Shown one piece after another: positions 37,901 through 49,900 of a DNA stretch of 64,000 nucleotides. Location: NCBI GenBank assembly GCA_002633025.1, contig NMRB01000006.1:1102207-1166206 (forward strand), given 5' to 3'. The first letter of the stretch is position 1, and the number at the start of each line of letters is the position of its first letter. Both the position numbers and the translations under genes were made by a program. The notes under the pieces are model-generated. The model made no database searches. It saw only the letters and a list, made by a program, of their open reading frames with translations, and had not been told where the DNA came from. The DNA comes from Notospermus geniculatus. Its lineage: Eukaryota; Nemertea; Pilidiophora; Heteronemertea; Lineidae.

Positions 37901-40900
37901 TGTACATGTAGGTGCTCAATGCAATGAGGAAATCAGGGAAAACGTCCGTTGGACACGAACAAAGGCTGAGGTGAATATCAGTGTCCCTTGTCCGGGGAGA
38001 GGCACAGAAAACGAGGAACAAATAGGTAATCACCTTAGTTTATTCATCATCATGAAATTTCACATCCATCTGGAATATTTATCGGGGGAACGCACAGCGA
38101 ATTCGATTCTAAAACACAATGGGAGAGGCAATTCCAATGAATTGGACCGAGGCTCGCCCTTGCTTGTTCGTATACGTACCTCTGTGAAGATGAAGAACCC
38201 TGAATGGGTACCATCGTTCGCAGTCAGACAAGAATTACTTTCAAATCTTAGTGGAAAAAGTTAACCTTTTAACCGTCGTGTTATATTAATACCCGACTCT
38301 TTCTGCAGCCTATGCAAACCGGTCGTGCTTGAGAACAGAAGAGAATGATGGCGAGTGGGGAGAGCCAATCATCGAAGACTGTATATCTCCACCCTACCTA
38401 GAGCTGAAACAAGAGGTGAGTGACCGCCCAAATGTTGGAGGTTCTTATCGGTATCTGCTGGTGTTGTATCAAGTATATGTACGCCTACAAGATCAAGAAT
38501 TTCGTGCAACGCTGATGAGCATTCTGGCAGTAGGCTATTCAGTCGCTTCACCTCGTAACCAAGACAATGCATTATTGCCTCCGAATGATCAAAGCACCAC
38601 CTAGCAGCAAGACTGCGACCCGTGTAGGCTATGCGACGGAACAGAACTGGCGAACTAGCTGTGGTCGAAATGCTCAAAATTTAGCGAACGTCGGCGAAGC
38701 ATACCGCAATTCTTCTTTACTAATCTGTTAACAGATTTTCTGAGACTGTTTTGCGTCATACTCTTGACCAGGTGACGTTTCCTTCAGGCACCTTCCGTAG
38801 GCCTACCTTTACAACACCTAGGCCTACATGTAAAATATACGACTTTCTACACTTACACTTATAGAATTCAATTCTAATTTGCAGTTAGATTCCTTTGCTG
38901 CTGCAAATGACTTTGACGAGGTGAAAATACTGGATGTCGCCGAGAGGCTTGCCAATTGGACGTCGACAGATACATACAGGAATCCCATTGATATATCGGC
39001 AGTCATCCATTCCTTAGCCCAGCTAGTTCAAGCACAGGTAAGAACATCCCATTTTAGTCATATCAAGAAGTACCAAGAATGTGCAACTCCGAATATGTAC
39101 CAAAAAGTGAGTTTCTGATGACCCTGTAACTGAATGGATCTTAATTTGTGCAGGATTATTGTGTAGAGGAGATCATTACGAACAAAATGACACCTTCCAC
39201 AGTTATATGCACTCAGAAATAACCGAGCTACAAAGCATTTTTGAATGGACCATATTTTAGACAAATTGATATTGTAATTGATCTCAGAGTTGGGCACTCT
39301 GACCTATACAACAAATCTATGGTTTCACCAAATCAAAAAAATTAATGCTAATAATTTGTCTGTAAATTTACATAAGAATATTGATGATATTTTAAATAAT
39401 ACATTTTGTTTACAAAACAGTCCAGTGACTACACTACATTTTACTCCTAACGCCTTGTGTAAAGGCCCAGAAACACCATCCAATATTAATTACACCATCC
39501 AATATTATCCATTATCATGGCAGATAAGTACATGTACACGACCGACCCATTTTGGGCCCCATATTGTGCAATAATATTGGGTGGACTTTAAATATTAAAT
39601 AAAAATTAAATATTGGGCTTTAAATGCTCTTCCATTTTACCTAGATTGGCGGGAAAATGCCTTTTGACGGGTTCAGCCCTTCAAAGTAAATGTCTAGCTA
39701 TTCCAACAGGCCTAATGGCTTGCTCTGAATTTTTCCAGGAGGCCACAATAAAAGACGTCACTTGGAACGATGGCATCATCAAGTATGCACGAGCCAAGGA
39801 AGTCTATCCAACCTACGAGCAAACAAGACAATTCGCTCAAGTAAGTTACGTGAGTGCTTTTTGTGGTTGGCCCGTTGTCATCAGGTCAATGTAAACGGCA
39901 CCCAAGATTGCTGACGCTACTGTTGCCAAAGAGATTTGCAAGGGGGTGTCTTGAATTTAAAGAATTCTCTCTTCGTCGACACAGCAGGAATTTAAATGGG
40001 GATCAGCTATCAAATCATACAACAAGACACTCTCTGCCACAGCAGACAAATTATTTGTTTTTCTCTTCACATGTATGCATACCGTATGTTTTCCAAAATA
40101 AAATGTAATTCATTCATTCATCTCTCGTCCCTCTTCATGATTAGCAAACTTATCCCATCCCACCATACACATTTGCTGAATAAATTTCGACATCACCCGC
40201 AACCTATCCTGTAACACTGCCATACGCCTTCGGCGTCATGTATACATGCCCTATATCAAACCTAGGCCTACAGTATCAGCTTAGCGCCAGGCCCATGGGC
40301 CTCTTATTTCCATTCGCAAACCTTTTCCATTTCCCCAACATGGTTGGTAGACAGCAGTGACATCTCTGAGCAACAGCGTAAACTAGAGTCTTATGTCATT
40401 GGTTTACACTTACTATGTCCTTCGATTATCACTTCGAGAAAAGTAGTTGATTTCTCAGGCTGTTGAAATGCACTTGATACAGAGCGAAATATGGTAGAGT
40501 AATTATGTCATTATCAAATGTAGGCAAACAAAAAGATACTTTGTCTGGCGTGAATCATTACAGGAAAGTCGTATTGATGTAAACTCCCTATGCAGTTGTG
40601 AGCCACACCCCTTCGGTTTACCGCTCTCGACAACTGCAGCTTCACTTCGTAGAAGTCGCCGCGTTTGGTCAACAGATGGCGTCAGGGCCTGGCGCGAGTT
40701 TTATGGCCTATCAGCACGCTCTTTGGCCCGTTGGCGACGGATGTTCTTGTGCTATCATGGCTACTAAATCACATGATCCGCTCAGCCAATGAAAAACTCT
40801 CTCAGGCCAGCTTGGTTACGGGTTGTTCGGTGCTCTCATTGGTCGACACTCTCAGCGCCATCTGTTGACCAAACGCGGCGAATTTTACGAAGTGAAGCAG

Positions 40901-43900
40901 TTGTGGAGAGCGGGTAAACCGAAGGGGGCGCGGTACACATCTGCGTAGGCAGTTTATATTGATGATGCCTAAACTATATTTTTTCCTCGCTATTTGTTTC
41001 CAGTCCGTCGCCATTAGTGTCGATGGTGTTCTTGCTCAAAGGAACGAGGAGGGGTGGCGGGGAATACAGCCACAAGGGTCCGAAGGGGACGAACTTATGA
41101 AAGTCATGGACTCGTTCTTCAACCTTATAGCCAATAGTCTTCTTTATCACGTAAGAGTTGGAGCAATATCTCACAACGAGGCTTTCACTAAAGCTAAACA
41201 TAAACATATAGGTATGTAAGAGGAGAATTGAGAAGTCAGTGTTAAAACGAAATCACACCGAAATGTTTTGCATAGTAGCAATGTGTACTAAGCTGCGCAT
41301 GCGCAGTAGGTCTTGCGCATGCCCATTAGTTGGTCTGCTAGGGCCAGCATTCAAAGGTAGAATCAATTTCTCATGTCCAAACCCACCTCGCGCAGCGTGT
41401 TGCTATGACGTGTTGATTAGGATCCACCCCAATCCGCTGGTTGGCTCACATGATTATTAGCAGTGAGGTAAGGTGCTGTCAGTGGACGAAAGTTAGATGA
41501 CTGTAAGGCGCAATAGCCTTGTGTCACTCGTACACAATGGGCCGGTTTGAGCCTATGAATAATGATTGATGTGGGCTTGGCCAGAGTAATTTTGTCTCGC
41601 CGAGTTCACATGAAAACCGACAGCTTTTTTGGTAGGCAATGAATACATTTGGCAATGGTATCATTGCATAGTTAGTAAGTATAGCTATGCTCACAATAAA
41701 GTTGAAGTTGCTGTCGCGCGGATACTAGAACTAATGCCTGATTGAAATAAAAACCTCCTTATTGAGACCAGGCCGCTAAGAATGTATCATGTCAACTGGT
41801 TTAAAAGCTTCTTTATCAAGCAACGTTTGTGGGCCTGGTAGAAAACTGCTTGTTTGATCCCTTCGAAGACAACGCCGTTTGTGGCACGCCCGGATGCCCA
41901 TAACACCACCACGAGCACTACGAGAGATTTTAAGAAATATCTAACAATTTTGTCGCATTCTTATACAGAGTCCTGGCTACTCATGGGCATAATGCATTGC
42001 ATCAAAGATGGCTGCGCCCATGGCTGGTTTTGTGTACACTAAACATTTCGGTGTGGAAATCAGCTGAAGAAAAAGGGGAAATTTTATCAACAGCTCTAGA
42101 AAAATTATTAGACACCACCTCTGGTTGACTCACTCATTATGGTTCCTACATTGTCAATGTAGGGACCATCTTGATATCACTGGGTAGGTAGGAAATTTGT
42201 ATTTCTTCTTCCATACTCAATTGGCACACGATTCCAAGAAAACTACTCAATGACCTCAAAATCAAGCAGTACCTTCTTATAGTCAATACTTGTATCCAGG
42301 TCTGAAAGGTTAGATAGTTTCAAAAAAATGACCTTATTAGTGTATTTGGAGCGATTTTGGTTGTGAACTGATGAACTTAGATATTTCTCTGATTTAATGC
42401 GCACGCCACGTAGTCATTTGTCTGCCCTCCCTCTATTGCCTACCCCGCATGTGTCCTTCACCAGGAAGACATTCCAGGAGGATGGGAACCCCAAGAACCT
42501 GACTGCTGTGCCACAGACTCATACCCCTCCTTGCTCTTTCTTCATTCAATTTCCATTTTCTGATGTAGGGACCATCAAATTTGCTGTTTAACTTGTTTGC
42601 TGATTAACTTGCTCAACCTTCCCCAGTGGTACTATAAAAGGGAAATAGGAGTTTTGGTGGGACTTATGTAGGCCTAAAGGAAAAAGAGTGGAAATAACAT
42701 AGGTGGTCTAATATTTTTTTCCGGAGAACCTGCGGAGTACTTGAGTTCGCAAATTGCCATAGCTACATGTAAAATATACTGAGTACACGACTTCTCATCC
42801 TTTACCGTCGACACTAGTATTCATGAGTGCAAATTTAACAATACTCCCGATGCGTCGGTAGACTTTCAAGAACCATACATCGCCGATAGGGTTGGGTAAC
42901 TTTCAAATTGATTGGCAATAAAACGCAAATTCCTTATGAGGAACATCAGCTCAGCTTCATCAAAACAGTTGCCTGAGCGGTGGAGGTGTAGACTACGAAC
43001 GCAGTCTTACATTAGGGAGGTTTAGAAATCAAACGATAAACTTTGAGAGAACGTTATTTTTTATACTACACTAATGTACACATTAACCAGATTTTATATT
43101 GCATTTTCAGTACAAAAATAACGTTGTCGTTAACGTTCACGTTTATCGTTTGATTTCTAAACCTCCCTAATATCCCTACTTTCGGTCCTTCAGATAGAAG
43201 TAAGAAGTAAGAACTCATGCCTCGCCCTACATGTAGATAGTGTATGTAGGTGGGGATGATTGAGTTGACCTCCTATAGGACATGAAAAAATGGTGTCGTG
43301 AAAATGGTGATCGGAACATCACATTTCGATTATTGCATAAGGCTGCACTCACATAGAACTACAGGCTACACGTACACGCCAGTTAACAAAGGCTTCACAA
43401 AGGGTTCGCGGCCGTGAAGTCTTTGTTAACACGCGTGTACGTGTAGCGTGTAGTTCTATGTGATTGCAGCCTAATGCTTCCGACTTAGGTTTACATGTAG
43501 TTTTCTTTTTCAGCGCTGAAGGTGAAAATGTTTCCGTCAAGCAATATAAGGGGCATGGCGTTTCCAGACAAGGTCGACATCAATACAATGAACATGTTGG
43601 ACCAGTTTGGAACCATCGCCCTCTCTGGGGATGCACTTTCAAGTTTAGGAGCTGATACATTACCAGGTAAGAATATCATTGGATCATTTTGGTTCCAGAA
43701 GCCGCCGCTAGGGCTATAAGGCTTCATTTCTGGCTGCCACTCTATTGCTGACGTACATGTACACTGTAAATGTAGGCGCCCTTTTTCCCGTAAAATTTCA
43801 TTTTCCCCTGGTCTAAAAAACGGCGATGATTTGGAGCTTTTGTTACAGATCTGCAACACATACAAACATTCTCATCAAGAAACTTCCTCGGTGTTGCAAT

Positions 43901-46900
43901 TCCACGCGATTCGGCGTGTTCGATTACATTTACCACCCACGTGACTACGGGTACCCCATTCCAAAAATAATCCGTGATGTCAAAATGTTGTTCTGTGAAT
44001 AAATCCGCGACGAGTTTTATGCCGCAAAGATGGCAGCCAGAACCGAAACCTTCTAGCCCTAGCGGCGGCTTCGGGAACCAAAATGATCATTGTATTCTGT
44101 ACTCATCGTAAAAGAAAATGTACATGATTGGTAGGCATTACAACGTTAACAAAGAAATTATTTTTGCCTCGAGAAATTTTCCTTCCACTTTCCCATGCGT
44201 GTTCAACCTGTGTAGTCGGCCACCCCGGTGTACTAGGACTAATATTATAACAAAAATACAATAGACATAATAGGCGTACACTGATCTTAAATTTTTTATC
44301 GATTTGCCTCCGACATGTTGAAGCTCCGCGTATTCGTTCATATAAAAGTACATGTATCATATTCGGTGTCGATTTCAAACCTGTGATACATGTAAGTACA
44401 TAAAAATGGTGTGAAAATTGTAGTTAACAGATTAAAAAAGAGGCCTTTGAATTGTTCCATTCCAGATTACATAGTGATGTCAATGGTGCGATACAATCCC
44501 ATGGCAATAGTGCTTCCAAATCATAATATATCTGATAAGTAAGTGGAAACCTGTTTCTTAGCTACGTCGAATACATTGATGAAACTGCACTTGTACACTT
44601 TCTGGTCGGCCAGTCTGCGGAATGCAGTCCAAACTGCTTTATTTCCGCCTTGCTGGTGTTCCGTTGCGCATACTGGTCGGCGAGGAACTATGAAATGGCC
44701 CTTACACCTGGTAAAGACTATACTCTCAGAGTAACTCTAAGAGTAACTCTTAGAGTAACTCTAGTCTACTTCCACCTATTTTGTCATCATACAACCGACA
44801 GACCCAAGAACTTCAATGTAAACGTGAAGGCCTTTATACACTACTCTACAAAAGACGAAATCAGCTGCTACAAAAGTGGCTGTTCGACAAAGTTTATTCT
44901 GGAGACATTCTACAGAATCTAAATTTCACCACACATTGGTCGACAATTTGATGACAAAAACACATTTGCGACATATGTTTCCATGCGACATTCGAGAATC
45001 GCCAATAACTGAGTACACATTAGCGGCAAAATGGTTATGACAGGCAACAGAAATCACCATTTGCAACATGTGTTTTTGTGGCTTTCCACAGCTGTTGGCA
45101 GGTCACTACACATTCTCTACATCAAAAGACGACAACACAATCACCACACATCAGGACCATGGCATGGGGGGCAGTGGGATTTTTAGCTGGAGGGATTTTT
45201 ACCACCGCTTTTATTGGGGGAGGGGGGTACCCACAATACAGTAAGAACAGTGGGTTGGGCGGATTGTGGACTTGCAATAATACGATCAGGTTTAGTTTTT
45301 TATTGCATGATAATGAAAGTTGGATGTTTCCATTACTGTAATATCTAATTATCAGCAGCTATTTATCGTCATTGTCTTGCTTCCCAAAGATCACAAAAAG
45401 GGCTGCTCGTCTTCGTCAGTTGAGGAATCTGAGTTGTGATCCTTGAGAAAATGGAGAAAGCTATGAAGCTGCAAATCGCAGCGAATCAATCCCTGCAATT
45501 TGCAAGTGCATAGCTTTTTCCGTTTTCCCAAGGATCATAACTCAGATTCCTCAAGTGACGAAAATGAACAGCCGCTTTTGAGGTTTTATCAAAATCTCAT
45601 ACGACCCTCTTCGACGACTGTTCGCAACTGTCTCCAAATATTGAACAAGTTCAATACGGCTCTCCACGGTTTTCTACATAGATATACAAGCCCACAAATG
45701 TCATCAGGTAACTACACACTGAATGACTTTTGTAATAGATCGCTCAGGAGTTCCAAATGGTCGCACCCACATGAAACAACGCAACAATAGTCGAAATCAC
45801 CTACACACTTATTGATTTTTGTGGTTACCGACCTACAGTTATCCACAAGGCAAGACATTTTGAGACTTCGCCACAAATGTTGCAATTGCATACACATTAT
45901 ATGATTTTTTAGGATACATGCCACAAAATGACTTTTGTAGAGTAGTGTATAAAGGCCTTGAGAGTTGCATTTGCCGAATGATCTGCAAATATATAAACAA
46001 GTATGTCCCCAGACTATAAAGTAAAGGCAAATCAGCTCTTGCATGTTCCAATCACACCAGTCATTAGCATTGTTCGCAAACTCGTAAGGCCGTAGGCATT
46101 CTCATAATAGGGAGGTTTCGAAATCAAACGATAAATGTAAACTTTACGACAACGTTATTTTTCGTACTACACATTCGCCAGATTTTATATTGCATTTCGG
46201 TACGAAAATAACGTTGTCGTTAACGTTTACGTTTGTCGTTTGATTTCGAAACCTCCCTATTTACACAAATCTTTGAACGTTTTTCACGAGATGTACATGT
46301 ATACATGCAGTTATTTCACCTCTTTTGAATTATTCACGTAGTGCATGGTGTTGAAGGGTCACTGTCCTGAAATGTACATTGTGTAAATGCTTCATATGAT
46401 AATAATGTGCATACAAGCCTCACGGCAGTAATGATTTGCTGGTATAAGGCTAAGGGGGAATTCAGGCACATTATTTCCATTTACATGGATCATCAACATG
46501 AAAAAATATACATGTACGTTGTGTACACAAGATGTGACCAACATACATCCCACTGCTCTGCCTCCTGGGTGTTAGCCTGGTTCCACTGGCCTACTCCAGA
46601 TGGCATTGTGGGCGATCAGTCATCGCCACCATCGAGGGGCCATATTCACGAAGCCTTCGCAACTTTGAGTGCACGCAATTCTATTGTAAGGGAGTCAGTG
46701 AACAATAGGGCGCGTGCAGCCAAACAATAGACTTGCGTGCACGCAAAGTTGCGAAGGCTTCGTGAATATGGCCCCCAGGCTTGCATAAAGCAGCAAACTA
46801 TGTTTATGATGACCTACTTCATACATACATACACATGATCGATGTAGGCCTACACCGTACATGTACATGTACATGTATTAATAATACAGTGCTCCCTAGT

Positions 46901-49900
46901 GTACACACCGATAAGGACTGCTCGACAAGGCTGTTCGAATCTACGTATTTGAATTAATGATCGTAGTTATCAATTCGGCATGAAAACTGTCGCTACACAT
47001 TAAAAGAATGAGTTGAAGTGGTTTCGTGTACTTGATGAAGTGTTAGTAATGTCGAAGTTCTGAAGTGATGAAAAGGATGGTGGACATAGTGTGCCGCTGA
47101 GATCATGTGATTCAGTGTGACCAATAAGAAGGCGTCCTCAATAGTAACCTCGAAAATTTCTTTAAAAATCGTAGAAGAAACTCGAAGCCGGTAAAATAAT
47201 TCAAGTGTCTTTATTCGGGACACGCTTTGACCCAAATGATTTGAATACGCATCAATAATCAATCGGTTATTTAAGAGGAAAAGGGCGAAAAATCGGTGAC
47301 AAAATTGAACAATGCTGAAAATCTGATGATTTTAGTGGTGAGAATGCCTGAAGGCCAGCTCACCAATAGGCCTATACACGTAATACCGGTGTTATGTATG
47401 GGAGGGATATACCCGGTTCATTTTACATTCATTTAAATTGATACTGATATGCATCCATCCATCCAGCATCCATCCATGCATATTTGAATCGCAGACTGGC
47501 GACGATGTATTATTCTGTTCCTTGATAGATAGATGTCGTTTCGATCATGACTGCAACGTCGTCGTCATCTGTTGGTTACCAATGTTCAAAGCATCTGTAT
47601 CATTTTTCCATCAACCTGCAGATGTCACTGGTGAATGAATATTTGCACCCAAGTTATGATCCAAAGTTGATGAAAATATTTGTCACTCTGTTTCAGGAAA
47701 AGTAAACAAGCTCAGCGGGAAAATATCAACTCACTGCTGTATGGTGTATATATTCATGTTGATGATGAAAGACTTATGAATATGTCCACACCTATAAAAA
47801 TATTTCTCCCTCTTTTAGATGTAAGTATGATATGATACCGTAATGACAATTTTCTTATCACATGAATGGGCAGATTCTTTTTTTCTAGAATTGGAATCAT
47901 GTTTAAGGGAGACTCCACTCATTGTAAATTTTTGAATTTTTATCAATCCATGGAGACTATTGCCACGAGTTGTGATGTCACTAGTATCAATGGGCCGACG
48001 AACTTTATTGTAGTGAATGAGCTAATACTGTGACTGCCTAGGTCTATTGGGTCTACTTCATAAATATGCATTGAGCACACATCACATGTGCTGTGCAATG
48101 GTCCCCTTGGGATATAATTAAAATACTTAAAATGATGAGTTTGCTGATGTTAGAAACATGATATCCTGCAGATATCAATGAATTTGAATATTTTAACGAT
48201 ATTTCCAAAATTCAAAATTTTACACCATGAAAGGAGTCTTCCTTTAAATACATTAATCTAGATAATCACGTTAGCCATTTTGATTATGAATCCCTTTTTT
48301 TCGTACGAAGTTAAGTCCAATCCGCCAAAAGGAGTACATGTAAATGGTATGTTTCAGAGTGGACTGGTTGTTTTTTACATAACCACTCTTCACCCCCAAA
48401 CAGCTGCGTTTATAAAAGAATGGGCAGTTTTATCCCAGTGATTCCGCGTATAAAAAAGGAAATTGTTCATAAATTGAAGGATAACCGTGGTAATGCATCG
48501 TACATGTTTGTGTACGGTAGGAAACAGCATTGCAACATCAACTTGAAATACCCAATTAAAGGTTACCTGAGAAGCTTTTATCGACTTCTGGTTTTCTGCG
48601 TAATACTATAGAGCATTAGTCAGGCAACATGAAACTGCAAAGCGCATGAAAATTGGGTCACCCATTACAAAGTTATGGCAATTTAAATAGGGCGACTACA
48701 CACCCCTGACAACCATGTCAGGTAGCGAAGAACAGCACATTTGATGTCATTGTATTTTGTAAGCATGCAAAAAACATCAAAATAACTCATTTAACTTGGG
48801 CAGTTGGGTGTAGTTTTGATGTATTTTTCTTGTTCAGTCAGTCGTACTGGCGTTATTTCCCTCAATATGGATTCTGAGGGCAATTTTAGAATTTCTGGAC
48901 AGCACAATTTACCTCACGAACCCGTCGCCTGGACAGCCATGGATACCAAGTTGTTTGGTTGTCAGGTAGAAACAACATCTTAAATTTGGTATAACACTGT
49001 AATTAATGGTCTAATTTTCATGCAACTTTCACTGAAATGATCTTTGCTACAACATCTTTCCAGAGAGGCTGAGTGCTGGGAAGCTTCTCAGGTAACCTTT
49101 AATACGTCTGAAGGCCGTAACCTATGACTGTAACAATTACATGTACATGTACCTTGTATGTTTCTTTCAGAGTTTCAATATTTCCCATCCAGAGTGTGTC
49201 GTGCTACAACATGGAAACAGGTAGCGTATAAAATTAACCCGTTGACTTCCAGTGGCACTTTCCCGATCCCTACCAATTCTACATGTACATTTTGCAGAAA
49301 ACCTGTCACCTGGCAGGTGGTTGTTGGAAGCACCCACTATGAAAGGTGCCCACAGGTCGACATTGCGTCTTGAAGCAACTCGACTGATCCGTCGCAGATC
49401 AAAAAACCACCACGCGCAGGTCGACATTTCAGCGATTGAGAGGAACTCGGAGCAACTGGCAGTTATACCTCGAACAGGCGCTCGTGATGAATCCGGAGAC
49501 GCAAGCGCGCTCCGGTCGACAAAATCGGCAACTGATCAGTCATTATAAAAATGGTGCCCGTCGTGTCGGGAGGTAGAGCGAAATGTCACCCCGAGAAAGC
49601 CATGTTGCCCGAGGCGCCAGCCGAGGGCAACATTGCTTTCGAGGGGTGACATTTCGCTCTACCGCCCGACACGATGGGCACCATTTTTTATATCGTACCG
49701 AAAGTCATCAGAGAGAAGTTCTCGTGGCGTTTATCATCACTCAAATGATCCGCTTTGCGCTGCAACACGCCTGATGTAATGTCGATGCGGACCTAGATGA
49801 ACGCACGACACTGGACCCACATCGGCGCCGTTCGCTTGCTCATTTCTTTGAAATTGTGAGCTAACGTGCGACAAGTTTGGGCTTGTGTTCAGGAAAATGT

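Noticed and set aside
41151-41156. Alternative donor GTAAGA within exon 10
   Set aside because: It would end in phase 0, but exon 11 needs phase 1; the GTATGT at 41212 fits and gives the expected GAIN strand.
49158-49373. 71-codon frame through exon 14 and beyond
   Set aside because: It is in another frame from the one that carries the GPS cysteine and fits the junction phases.
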